Positions 1 through 6,389 are shown, counted from the first letter of the stretch. The stretch is 7,431 nucleotides of DNA from an uncultured Succinatimonas sp. (GCA_937880335.1 CALFLJ010000157.1:1-7431), one strand, 5' to 3'. Notes: a model not told the origin generated them from the letters alone. Made by a program: numbers and translations.

Positions 1-259
1 CCTCTTTGTCACAGGCTACAGATACAAGCTCCATTGCCTTAAACCGATAAACCCAACGTAAAAAATTTAAAAGAGGAATTCTAAAAGTACGAAGATGTAA
101 TTGCTCAATAGCTTTTAAATCACGCGCTCTTCCTGGCCTAAATTCTATATCATTAAATTTATCCTTTTCATAAGAGCGCAAATTGTTTGCGTATTTTTGG
201 TGCAAACGCAAAATACGTAGAGCTTTCTTGAAATGCTCAATATTATGAATAATATCCAT
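1..259 (-). CDS. Partial gene, 5' end only: probable GNAT-family N-acetyltransferase
   Basis: An open frame runs from an ATG at 257-259 to the left edge of the window, 86 codons without a stop, so the 3' part is missing. A very good ribosome binding site (AAGGAG, 265-270) sits five bases before the ATG, which fixes the start and makes this a real gene. The predicted protein begins with about 38 charged residues, then a segment reading IEFRPGRARDLKAIEQLHLR (residues 38-57). An arginine, then a proline, then 'RDL-AI--LH' is how the first strand and helix of many GNAT acetyltransferases look (RPA--ED---I). The acetyl-CoA binding motif would lie beyond the edge, so the family call rests on the N-terminal pattern only and the substrate is unknown. 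The gene is divergent from the binding-protein gene to its right. Confidence 0.5.
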   Translation of the reverse strand, partial: MDIIHNIEHFKKALRILRLHQKYANNLRSYEKDKFNDIEFRPGRARDLKAIEQLHLRTFRIPLLNFLRWVYRFKAMELVSVACDKE

Positions 260-277
260 AAAAACTCCTTTTTCTTA

Positions 278-283
278 ATTATA
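278..283 (-). promoter_or_regulatory. Candidate -10 box for the left-edge gene
   Basis: The minus strand reads TATAAT, a perfect -10 consensus, about 19 bases before the ATG at 259. No good -35 box lies 16-18 bases upstream (the best is TTTAAT at 17). The implied leader is only about 12 bases and starts at the ribosome binding site. This is plausible but tight; the AT-rich context makes chance matches likely. Confidence 0.3.
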
Positions 284-355
284 AACGGAAATTTTCAAGC
301 ATTAAAAGCACTAAAATAGAAAAGATGCACCATTTTTGGATTATTTAAAAAACAA

Positions 356-384
356 TTGCCAATTATATGGATCACTCTTAACAT
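356..384 (+). promoter_or_regulatory. Probable sigma70 promoter of the amino acid binding protein gene
   Basis: A -35 box TTGCCA (356-361, five of six consensus bases) and a -10 box TAACAT (379-384, four of six) are separated by exactly 17 bases. Transcription would start near 391, giving a leader of about 32 bases with the GGAG ribosome binding site at 410-413. It is the only promoter-like arrangement with good spacing that I see in the divergent region 260-422. No operator palindrome is evident. Confidence 0.5.
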
Positions 385-422
385 AAAGAACATACATATA
401 TAAGTTATTGGAGATAAATATT

Positions 423-1169
423 ATGAAACTAAAAGGGTTGTTATTGGCATCTGTAATTTCTGCTTTAGCATTTGAATCTATTGCCGATGAGCGAGTTGTT
501 AGAGTTGGTACAGAGCCCTCTTTTGCTCCCTTTGAGTTTATGGATGAGAATACAAAAGAGTTAACCGGTTTTGATATTGACCTTATATATGCCATAGCAA
601 AGGCCTCTAATTTCAAAGTTGAAATGTCATCTATGCCTTTTGATGGTCTTATTCCTGCTATTTTAACTGGAACTTTAGACGCAGGAATTTCCGGATTTAC
701 TATTACAAATGAGCGTGCAAAACGCGTCGCTTTCTCAGAGCCTTATTTAAAAGCAGGATTGGGTGTTATTGTTCGTGACGAGGTCAAAGATAAGATTAAG
801 TCAGTCTCAGATCTTGATGGTCAGAAAATTTGTGCTCAAATTGGTACCTCTGGTGCTATGTACTCAACACAGCAAGTTAAAGGAGCAACTGTTACACAAT
901 TCAACTCAGCTCCCGAGGCATTCTTAGAACTAACTAAAGGCGGGTGTGATGCATTAATAAATGACAAACCTGTACTTGAATACTATATTGCATCAACAGG
1001 TGCAAAAAAACTGTCTTTATTAGAAGAGCTTATAACTGCAGATGAATACGGCATCGTTATGAACAAAAATGACGAAGAACTTGTCAAATTGATTAACGAT
1101 GGTTTTGCTAAAGTTAAAGCTGATGGTACATTAAAGGCCATTCAAGATAAATGGTTTAAGGCTAAGTAA
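423..1169 (+). CDS. Periplasmic amino acid ABC transporter substrate-binding protein (GlnH-like, SBP_bac_3 family)
   Basis: This 248-residue secreted protein captures an amino acid in the periplasm and hands it to an ABC permease. A signal peptide is visible: KLK, a hydrophobic stretch, then likely cleavage after SIA (residue 21), leaving mature DERVV. The mature part follows the family 3 solute-binding fold, with the early TEPSFAPFEF (residues 30-39), GFDIDL (49-54), the ITNER loop with Arg98 that should hold the ligand carboxylate, and INDKP with Asp181, the counterpart of the Asp that binds the ligand amino group in GlnH (family knowledge). A polar amino acid is therefore the likely ligand; the exact one cannot be read from sequence. 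The start at 423 is chosen over an in-frame TTG at 408 because GGAG (410-413) lies nine bases before the ATG and the signal peptide then begins normally. No permease or ATPase gene adjoins it, and a terminator follows, so it is transcribed alone. Confidence 0.92.
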   Translation: MKLKGLLLASVISALAFESIADERVVRVGTEPSFAPFEFMDENTKELTGFDIDLIYAIAKASNFKVEMSSMPFDGLIPAILTGTLDAGISGFTITNERAKRVAFSEPYLKAGLGVIVRDEVKDKIKSVSDLDGQKICAQIGTSGAMYSTQQVKGATVTQFNSAPEAFLELTKGGCDALINDKPVLEYYIASTGAKKLSLLEELITADEYGIVMNKNDEELVKLINDGFAKVKADGTLKAIQDKWFKAK

Positions 1170-1240
1170 TAAAATAATATTACCTAAACTTTACAGGTTT
1201 TGACTTAGTATTGTAATTCTTAGTCTTTAAAAGTTAAGTT

Positions 1241-1265
1241 AAATGCCCCTTAAGGGGCATTTTTT
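1241..1265 (+). terminator. Rho-independent terminator of the binding protein gene
   Basis: A perfect nine-base stem (AAATGCCCC, 1241-1249, with GGGGCATTT, 1254-1262) encloses a TTAA loop and runs into a T tract (1260-1265). It lies 72 bases after the stop codon at 1169 and closes the single-gene unit. It is probably the plus-strand terminator only, since the opposite side has a short T run. Confidence 0.9.
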
Positions 1266-1395
1266 CTGCAGGATATTGGACTTCTGTCGTTTACCCACAA
1301 AATAAAGCCCCTCTTTATAACTTTTCTGAGACAAAAATGAAGTTATATATAAACATTGATATGTCTTTCAAACCACCGGTTGCTTATTTATTTTT

Positions 1396-1753
1396 TTACT
1401 TATAAAAATCAGCCTTACGTGCAATAGCTTTAACTAATCTTAAATCTGCATAAAATCTTAGTAATCTGTCTTTATAGGCAACAAACAATCTTTTAACATC
1501 TTCATTTTTATCCGATTGATAAGAGGGCTAAGTCTCTTTTTGCAATACCTCATACCCAGAGTCTACATCAGTTATAGGCTCATACCTATAACTTGTGGTT
1601 GCAACTCAATCAAGAGTTATATCTTCATTTACGTCTATAAGAAGTTAAATCAGGAAGATTTAAGTTTACCTGATTTATCCCAATATCTCATGTTTTACAC
1701 GTAAAATTCTAATAGCTCTGCAAATGACTCACAAAAAAAAATATTCTTACCAT
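1396..1753 (-). pseudogene. Decayed IS607-family serine recombinase (TnpA) remnant
   Basis: No intact gene is present, but conceptual translation of the minus strand across stops and frame changes gives recognisable IS607 TnpA pieces in the right order. From about 1753 to 1650 comes a MerR-like DNA-binding head: MVRIF, then (after a frame change in the T run at 1731-1738) SFAELLEFYV, a stop, NMRYWDKSGKLKSS. In another frame LTSYRR follows, matching the 'TP---RRY' end of that domain. From about 1594 to 1396 come SYRYEPITDVDSG and then NEDVKRLFVAYKDRLLRF, the pattern of the resolvase catalytic domain ('-DVGSG' and 'VV-YKDRL-RFG'). The segment that should carry the catalytic serine (YCRVSS) is missing, and stops occur at several points, including 1528-1530. 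The frame ends with TAA at 1396-1398, well short of the usual TnpA length. No tnpB accompanies it. It lies between two convergent terminators, a harmless insertion spot. The family call is by motif recognition, not by search; the edges are approximate. Confidence 0.7.
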
Positions 1754-1766
1754 TAGTTTGATACAT

Positions 1767-1807
1767 AAAAATATTCAGCTTATATATTTATAACAATTAT
1801 AAGCTGA
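1767..1807 (-). terminator. Terminator of the rcsF-to-PHP gene group
   Basis: On the minus strand a perfect ten-base stem (1798-1807 with 1775-1784, arms TCAGCTTATA and TATAAGCTGA) with a 13-base loop is followed by ATATTTTT (T run 1767-1771). It begins 17 bases after the stop codon of the PHP phosphatase gene. The stem is AT-rich, so termination may be incomplete. Confidence 0.6.
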
Positions 1808-1823
1808 CTATTCTTTTAAACTT

Positions 1824-2573
1824 CTAAGCAATATCTTTAAAGTGCTCACGTAACTCCTTAATTGGAGCATGACCACGAGACTCAAGGAAGTCTAAAACCT
1901 TATTTGGCGATGTATTTATTATCTGATCTTGCTTAACTCCAGATTCATTTAAAACTTTTAAGGATTCCTCAAAGCAACCTATAAAATAAGCTATATGGGC
2001 ATCAGATCCTAATGATATTAGGTTTCCAATCTTTGATGCTAATTTACCAATTTTTACACAATTTTCATGACTGCCCATTCTAGTGTTAACGGAGGATGAG
2101 GAGTTGATTTCCACAGCTACATTACACTCTTTGGCACAAAGTAAAAACTCTTCATAATCCACAGGATATTGTGCAACCCCAGGATGAGAGACTATATCGA
2201 CTAGTCCCTCTCTCATAACCTTACAAATAAGTCGGGTATGCTCTTCTTTTGTTGTCGGTAAATAGTTAGGGTGAAAACCTGCTAAAACTATATCTAAGCG
2301 ACGCAGAGGAGTCTCATCTAAATCAAGTCCGCCATCAGCTGTAACATTAGCTTCAATTCCTCTTAATACAGCAACCCCTTCAGCAATGCGAGGAACAACC
2401 CTTAAGTTGTTAAAATGCCAAGGATGAGGACCATCTGAAACATCCGGTCCATGATCAGTAATTGCGATCATATTCATGCCTTTTAATCCAGCCTGTGACA
2501 CATTTTCCATAATTGTGCTGTAGGCATGATCAGAAGCTATTGTATGAGTATGAAGATCGATTAAATATTGCAT
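1824..2573 (-). CDS. PHP-domain phosphatase, YcdX-like
   Basis: This 249-residue protein is a PHP-fold metal-dependent phosphoesterase closely resembling E. coli YcdX (245 residues), which carries a trinuclear zinc site. The full set of metal ligands is visible and nearly collinear with YcdX: His8 and His10 (LHTH), His16, Asp40-His41 (ITDHG), Glu74 (GIEAN), His101 (AGFH), His130 (VSHPG), Asp191 and His193 (SDAH). The C-terminal NFLESRG-type motif of the family appears as DFLESRGHAPI (228-238). The enzyme should therefore be active; the physiological substrate of this family is not settled. The start at 2573 is preferred over an in-frame ATG at 2600: GGAG lies eight bases before it, the protein then begins MQYLIDLHTH like its relatives, and the longer version would place extra residues over the end of the upstream gene. 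The start is five bases after the stop of the HAD-NUDIX gene, so the two are co-translated. It is the last gene of the group. Confidence 0.9.
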   Translation of the reverse strand: MQYLIDLHTHTIASDHAYSTIMENVSQAGLKGMNMIAITDHGPDVSDGPHPWHFNNLRVVPRIAEGVAVLRGIEANVTADGGLDLDETPLRRLDIVLAGFHPNYLPTTKEEHTRLICKVMREGLVDIVSHPGVAQYPVDYEEFLLCAKECNVAVEINSSSSVNTRMGSHENCVKIGKLASKIGNLISLGSDAHIAYFIGCFEESLKVLNESGVKQDQIINTSPNKVLDFLESRGHAPIKELREHFKDIA

Positions 2574-2578
2574 AAGTT

Positions 2579-3874
2579 TTACTCCACAACTACCATCCAA
2601 GAACTATCTTGATGTGCAGCAAAACACATCTCTAGCTGTTCAAAGGTTGTAGTATCAGCCCTCAATTCTAAATTCTTTATTTCCTCAAGACTAAAAAATC
2701 CTATATCAGAAGTTTCGTCGCTACCTGCGATAAAATTCTGAGGCCCTTTTTGACAGAGAACAAAAACCTTTAATACACCCACACTAAGTCTTGGTGTATT
2801 GTGTTTATTTCTATCCAGTATGGCTATAAGCTTAAGAGGTTCAACAAGCATTCCAGCCTCTTCTAAAACTTCCTTTTTAGTATTTGAATAAATAGTCTCT
2901 CCATCATCACACCACCCACCTGGCAAATTCCAAGATGACGTACGAGATTCTTTAACTAAAAGGATCTTTCCCTCTTCATTGAAAACAACTCCGCGAGTAT
3001 CAACTTTAGGAGTTTTATAACCTTCATCTAAACAAAGGGCATTCTTTAATTTTTCCTTTGGAATCTCAAGGTGTGCATTTAAAATCTCTGAGGCTATTTC
3101 TCTTAAACGTAAATAACGTTCCTTATCAAAATCATCATGACAATATGCAAGTCCTATCTGACCTATGGATTCAATCTCGTGAGCCCATCTGTACCAAGGC
3201 TCAAGCAAAGGATTTTGACATGAGATAATATTTATAATATCCCAAGGACTTGTAAAATAATGGGCACATTTTAGATATTTATCTAAATTAGCCCCCCATA
3301 CAGCCAATCCAAAATCGACTTGAGCATCTTTAGCGCACAAAAAATCAGCTAAAGTATCTCCGATATATAAAATCTCACAAGCTTTTGCCCCTGTTAGATT
3401 CATATATTTTAAAATTGAATCTGGAGCTGGTTTAGGATTTTCTACGTCATTACAACATATAGACATGTCAAAATAAGGGCCAAGCTCAGGGGGCATAGGA
3501 GATGCTACATCTCCTATTACAGAAGCTGTTTTCCTATCTCTTGACGTAATAATAGCTAATTTGCACCCTGAATTTTTTAACCACTTAATAACGCTTAAAA
3601 TCCCAGGGAAAAGTTTGATCTCGTCCTTATGAGCTATGACTCTTTCACACCAAAGATTTATAACTCTGTCGTAATCTTCATCTTTAACCCCCAAAGACCT
3701 AAGAGTGTCATAAGCTGTGTGGGAGGCAAAACGATACAAACTTTCTATACTTTCATGATTTTGTGGTAGCTCTTTTTTTATAACTTCGTATAATGAAAGT
3801 ATATTCACATAAAGGCTGTCATAAATTGTGCCATCTAAATCAAAAAGCACATGGGTATATCGTGGTTTTAACAT
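2579..3874 (-). CDS. Two-domain HAD phosphatase-NUDIX hydrolase fusion
   Basis: This single 431-residue frame joins two proteins that usually stand alone. Residues 1 to about 215 form a HAD phosphatase of the phosphoglycolate phosphatase type: motif I DLDGT (Asp12 nucleophile, Asp14), motif II IITSR (Thr110), motif III NPKP (Lys148), motif IV GDTLAD (Asp173, Asp177). Residues 225 to 282 match the small helical N-terminal domain (Nudix_hydro_N type, 'W---A--I--I-Q-GL-Y--D--D--RY--LREIA') that precedes some NUDIX enzymes. Residues 290 to 431 form the NUDIX fold, with the box at 320-342 (G-x5-E326-x7-K334-E335-V-L-E338-E339-A-G). The usual Arg of the box is Lys334; the metal-binding glutamates are kept. 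Both halves are full length and look active, so the fusion could hydrolyse a nucleoside diphosphate-X compound and then remove a phosphate, although the halves may act separately. AGGGGAGG precedes the ATG, which overlaps the end of trmO by seven bases. Substrates are unknown. Confidence 0.9.
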   Translation of the reverse strand: MLKPRYTHVLFDLDGTIYDSLYVNILSLYEVIKKELPQNHESIESLYRFASHTAYDTLRSLGVKDEDYDRVINLWCERVIAHKDEIKLFPGILSVIKWLKNSGCKLAIITSRDRKTASVIGDVASPMPPELGPYFDMSICCNDVENPKPAPDSILKYMNLTGAKACEILYIGDTLADFLCAKDAQVDFGLAVWGANLDKYLKCAHYFTSPWDIINIISCQNPLLEPWYRWAHEIESIGQIGLAYCHDDFDKERYLRLREIASEILNAHLEIPKEKLKNALCLDEGYKTPKVDTRGVVFNEEGKILLVKESRTSSWNLPGGWCDDGETIYSNTKKEVLEEAGMLVEPLKLIAILDRNKHNTPRLSVGVLKVFVLCQKGPQNFIAGSDETSDIGFFSLEEIKNLELRADTTTFEQLEMCFAAHQDSSWMVVVE

Positions 3875-4581
3875 GTAACCTCCCCTTTTACTATAACATC
3901 TAAGACCTTTATAACATGATCTTCAACTTTAAACATCACGTCTCGGTTATAAATTAAAGCATAGTAAATTTTTTCATCACTCTCACCCTTATAAGCAGGT
4001 CTTGGATCCTGCGATAAAGTCTGAGAAATAGCTCTCCTATGTCTTGCATCTAAATCGGATAATTTATCTAAAGCTTGTTGAGAATACTCTACCTTAAAGC
4101 AATTAGGGGGGGCCTTAGCAAAACCACCTACAGCATCTGGGATACTATCGACAAAAGGAATGTAAGGTTTTACATCCACTATAGGGGTTCCATCAACTAA
4201 ATCAGCCCCTGCTACCCATAAACGGACATGACCTTTAATACTCTCAACCTTAATTAGTTTCAAAATTGACAGACCTAATGATGACGGTCTAAAAGGTGAG
4301 CGTGAGGCAAATACACCGACAGAAGTGTTACCGCCAAGACGTGGCGGTCTTACCGTTGCATGAAACTTATCTTGACGAGCTCTATCAAAAATAAAAATGA
4401 CATGAACATGACTGAAATCCTTAAGACCTCGAAAAGCATCTTCTTGAGCATAAGGACTAAAAAATTCAATTAAGCCATAAGCATCTGGAGCTAAACCAGG
4501 TTGTCTTGGTACAGCGAACTTTTGCCCATAAGGAGTTCTAATTCTCCCTATAGGCTCAATAGTAAAGGATTTACTTATCAT
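3868..4581 (-). CDS. trmO: tRNA (N6-threonylcarbamoyladenosine37-N6)-methyltransferase TrmO
   Basis: TrmO (TsaA/YaeB) uses S-adenosylmethionine to methylate the t6A at position 37 of threonine tRNAs, forming m6t6A next to the anticodon and improving decoding. The 237-residue product, against 235 in E. coli, carries the family blocks in order: FAVPRQPGL (22-30), TVRPPRLGGN (76-85) running into GVFASRSPFRPSSLGLS (89-105), DLVDGTPIVDVKPYIPF (127-143) and SQDPRPAY (190-197). The start is uncertain. An ATG at 4596 has GGAG directly touching it, too close to work well. The ATG at 4581 has the same GGAG fifteen bases away but gives the length and N-terminus of the family (MISKSFTIEPIG against MSSFQFEQIG), so it is chosen. 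Either start overlaps the end of rcsF (by 11 bases here), so translation is probably coupled. The rcsF-trmO pairing is conserved in gammaproteobacteria, where proS often follows; here the HAD-NUDIX gene does. Confidence 0.93.
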   Translation of the reverse strand: MISKSFTIEPIGRIRTPYGQKFAVPRQPGLAPDAYGLIEFFSPYAQEDAFRGLKDFSHVHVIFIFDRARQDKFHATVRPPRLGGNTSVGVFASRSPFRPSSLGLSILKLIKVESIKGHVRLWVAGADLVDGTPIVDVKPYIPFVDSIPDAVGGFAKAPPNCFKVEYSQQALDKLSDLDARHRRAISQTLSQDPRPAYKGESDEKIYYALIYNRDVMFKVEDHVIKVLDVIVKGEVTC

Positions 4582-4945
4582 TAACGGATAAAGCATCTCC
4601 GTAACAGGTTACGGACACTAAACAGGCAGGGGTATTTTTTAAGTGCACACATTTACCAAATTTAATGGCATTAGCACCTAAATTAGCAGCTTCAATTTTA
4701 GCTTTTGTACGAGCATCAGCTTCTGTGGCTATATAATCATGCTCATTTACCTGACAGGCCATACCTTTGACTTGAGCTAAACTTACATAAGGTCGTCTAT
4801 CAAGCTCGCTTTCCTGTTCAATAACCTCAACAGAAGATGGTTTGTAGTAATCAACAAAGTTTTGTGGATCTAAATTTGAGTGAAAGCTCACTCCCTGGCA
4901 GGCTGTTAAACCTAAAGCGGCTAAGCTTAAAAATAAAAATTTCAT
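4571..4945 (-). CDS. rcsF: Outer-membrane lipoprotein RcsF, envelope stress sensor
   Basis: RcsF sits in the outer membrane and signals envelope damage to the Rcs phosphorelay in enterobacteria. The 124-residue product opens with a lipoprotein signal ending LTAC, giving a lipidated Cys16. The residue after it is Gln, not the inner-membrane retention Asp, which fits outer-membrane sorting. The C-terminal domain has cysteines at 64, 99, 108 and 114, with gaps of 35, 9 and 6, exactly those of the four E. coli cysteines (74, 109, 118, 124) that form two nested disulfides; by analogy Cys64-Cys108 and Cys99-Cys114. The linker between lipid and domain is shorter than in E. coli and lacks its proline-rich stretch. 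A weak GAGAG ribosome binding site (4952-4956) lies just before the ATG, itself just after the gltX terminator. The following trmO overlaps it. Whether this organism has the remaining Rcs proteins is not visible here. Confidence 0.9.
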   Translation of the reverse strand: MKFLFLSLAALGLTACQGVSFHSNLDPQNFVDYYKPSSVEVIEQESELDRRPYVSLAQVKGMACQVNEHDYIATEADARTKAKIEAANLGANAIKFGKCVHLKNTPACLVSVTCYGDALSVNDK

Positions 4946-4956
4946 AAAAAGCTCTC

Positions 4957-4983
4957 AAAAGGCCGGGATCTCCCGGCCTTTTT
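4957..4983. terminator. Strong hairpin terminator between gltX and rcsF
   Basis: A perfect GC-rich stem (GGCCGGGA 4961-4968 with TCCCGGCC 4971-4978, at most a 2-4 base loop) is flanked by an A run and a T run, extending the pairing to 12 bases. It starts three bases after the gltX stop and ends 11 bases before the rcsF ATG on the minus strand. The T tract is four bases on the minus strand and five on the plus strand. It should stop most gltX transcripts, which leaves the rcsF group dependent on read-through or on a promoter within gltX. Confidence 0.85.
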
Positions 4984-4985
4984 AA

Positions 4986-6389
4986 TTACGCACTAAAGTG
5001 TTCAATAGCTCGGCTAATGCGAACTAAACTACGCTCTTTACCAACTAGGACCATAGTATCACCAATGCCAGGTGACATAGCAGCTCCAGTTAGGGCAATA
5101 CGTAAAGGTTGTCCAACCTTACCCATGCCAACATCTCTATCCTTAGCTAATTGTTCTAAGACTTTATCGATACTCTCACTATCCCAAGAGTCTAACTTAG
5201 TTAAGACCTCTAAGGCGGCCTTTAAGATATCAACAGAGCCTTCTTTAATCCACTTTTTTACACCAGCTTTATCATATTCCTCAAAATCGGTGTAGTAGAT
5301 CTGAGATTTCTGAGCCATTTCCTTTAAAGTATGGGTTCTCTCAGCATAGTTCTTTACAACTAATACAGGATCTGGACCTTTGGTTAAATCAGTAATCCCT
5401 AAGCGATTTAAATGCCAAACCAACTCTTTTGCAACCTCACCTGCAGGTAAAGTTTTCATATAATGAGCATTAAGCCAATCAAGTTTCTTTGTATTAAAAC
5501 CTGATGCGCTACGAGTTATAGCATCTAAATCAAAGAGATTTATCATCTCCTCTAAAGTAAATATCTCCTGATCACCATGGCTCCAACCTAAACGCACCAA
5601 ATAATTTATTAATGCCTCAGGTAAGTAGCCATCCTCACGATACTGCATAACACTTACAGCACCATGTCTCTTAGAAAGCTTAGCACCATCATCACCTAAG
5701 ATCATGGCTAGATGGCAAAATACAGGGATATTAGCACCTAATGCTTTGTAGAGATTGATTTGTCTTGGGGTATTGTTAACGTGATCATCCCCTCGAATAA
5801 CATGGGTAATACCCATATCCCAGTCATCAACCACTACACAGAAATTATAGGTTGGTGTGCCATCGGAGCGCTGGATAATAAAGTCGTCAAGCTCAGAATT
5901 TTTAAACTCAACATGACCTTTTACCATATCATCAAATGATACGACACCATCATCTGGATTGCGGAAACGTACTACATAAGGCTCACTTGGATCATGTTCT
6001 TTGTTATCATCGCGACAATGTCCATCATAACGAGGCTTAAGACCTGCTTTCATTTGCTCTTCGCGCATTTGTTCCAAACGCTCTTTAGAACAATAACACT
6101 TATAAGCCTTACCTTCTGCTAAAAGCTTATCTATAACCTCTTTATAGCGATCAAAACGTTTTGTCTGATAATAAGGACCCTCATCCCAACCTAAATTTAA
6201 CCATTTCATAGAATCAATAATGGCATCAATTGCAGGCTGAGTTGATCTTTCTCTATCAGTATCCTCAATTCTTAAAACAAACTGACCTTGGCAATGACGA
6301 GCATAAAGCCAGGAAAATAGTGCTGTACGAGCTCCACCTACATGTAAATATCCGGTAGGTGACGGGGCAAATCTAGTTTTAACTAACAT
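4986..6389 (-). CDS. gltX: Glutamyl-tRNA synthetase
   Basis: GltX charges tRNA-Glu with glutamate in the cytoplasm using ATP, and is essential. The 467-residue protein (E. coli 471) is a full class I synthetase. The HIGH-type signature is PSPTGYLHVGG (9-19), the KMSKS-type loop is KLSKR (237-241), and catalytic-core blocks such as VIRGDDHVNNTPRQ (197-210) are intact. Residue numbers match E. coli GltX exactly up to this loop. In the zinc site Cys98, Cys100 and Cys125 are kept, but the fourth ligand, His127 in E. coli, is Asp127 here. AGGTGA lies five bases before the ATG, which fixes the start. It is divergent from ptsI and followed by a strong terminator. The discriminating type of enzyme (only Glu onto tRNA-Glu) is likely given the gammaproteobacterial context. 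Confidence 0.97.
   Translation of the reverse strand: MLVKTRFAPSPTGYLHVGGARTALFSWLYARHCQGQFVLRIEDTDRERSTQPAIDAIIDSMKWLNLGWDEGPYYQTKRFDRYKEVIDKLLAEGKAYKCYCSKERLEQMREEQMKAGLKPRYDGHCRDDNKEHDPSEPYVVRFRNPDDGVVSFDDMVKGHVEFKNSELDDFIIQRSDGTPTYNFCVVVDDWDMGITHVIRGDDHVNNTPRQINLYKALGANIPVFCHLAMILGDDGAKLSKRHGAVSVMQYREDGYLPEALINYLVRLGWSHGDQEIFTLEEMINLFDLDAITRSASGFNTKKLDWLNAHYMKTLPAGEVAKELVWHLNRLGITDLTKGPDPVLVVKNYAERTHTLKEMAQKSQIYYTDFEEYDKAGVKKWIKEGSVDILKAALEVLTKLDSWDSESIDKVLEQLAKDRDVGMGKVGQPLRIALTGAAMSPGIGDTMVLVGKERSLVRISRAIEHFSA

Noticed and set aside
408..422. An in-frame TTG as an alternative start of the binding protein gene
   Set aside because: The TTG overlaps the GGAG ribosome binding site itself, and the ATG at 423 gives a normal signal peptide.
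341..616. A 91-codon minus-strand frame
   Set aside because: It covers the promoter and signal peptide of the binding protein gene on the other strand and has no recognisable domain.
1516..1704. A 62-codon plus-strand open frame in the gap between the binding protein gene and the PHP gene
   Set aside because: It has no ribosome binding site, no recognisable content, and lies antisense to the IS607 relic, whose motifs explain the same bases better.
2574..2600. An upstream ATG as start of the PHP gene
   Set aside because: It would add nine residues not seen in the family, and the good GGAG site serves the ATG at 2573.
5017..5295. A 92-codon plus-strand frame inside gltX
   Set aside because: It is antisense to a clearly conserved gltX and low in recognisable content.
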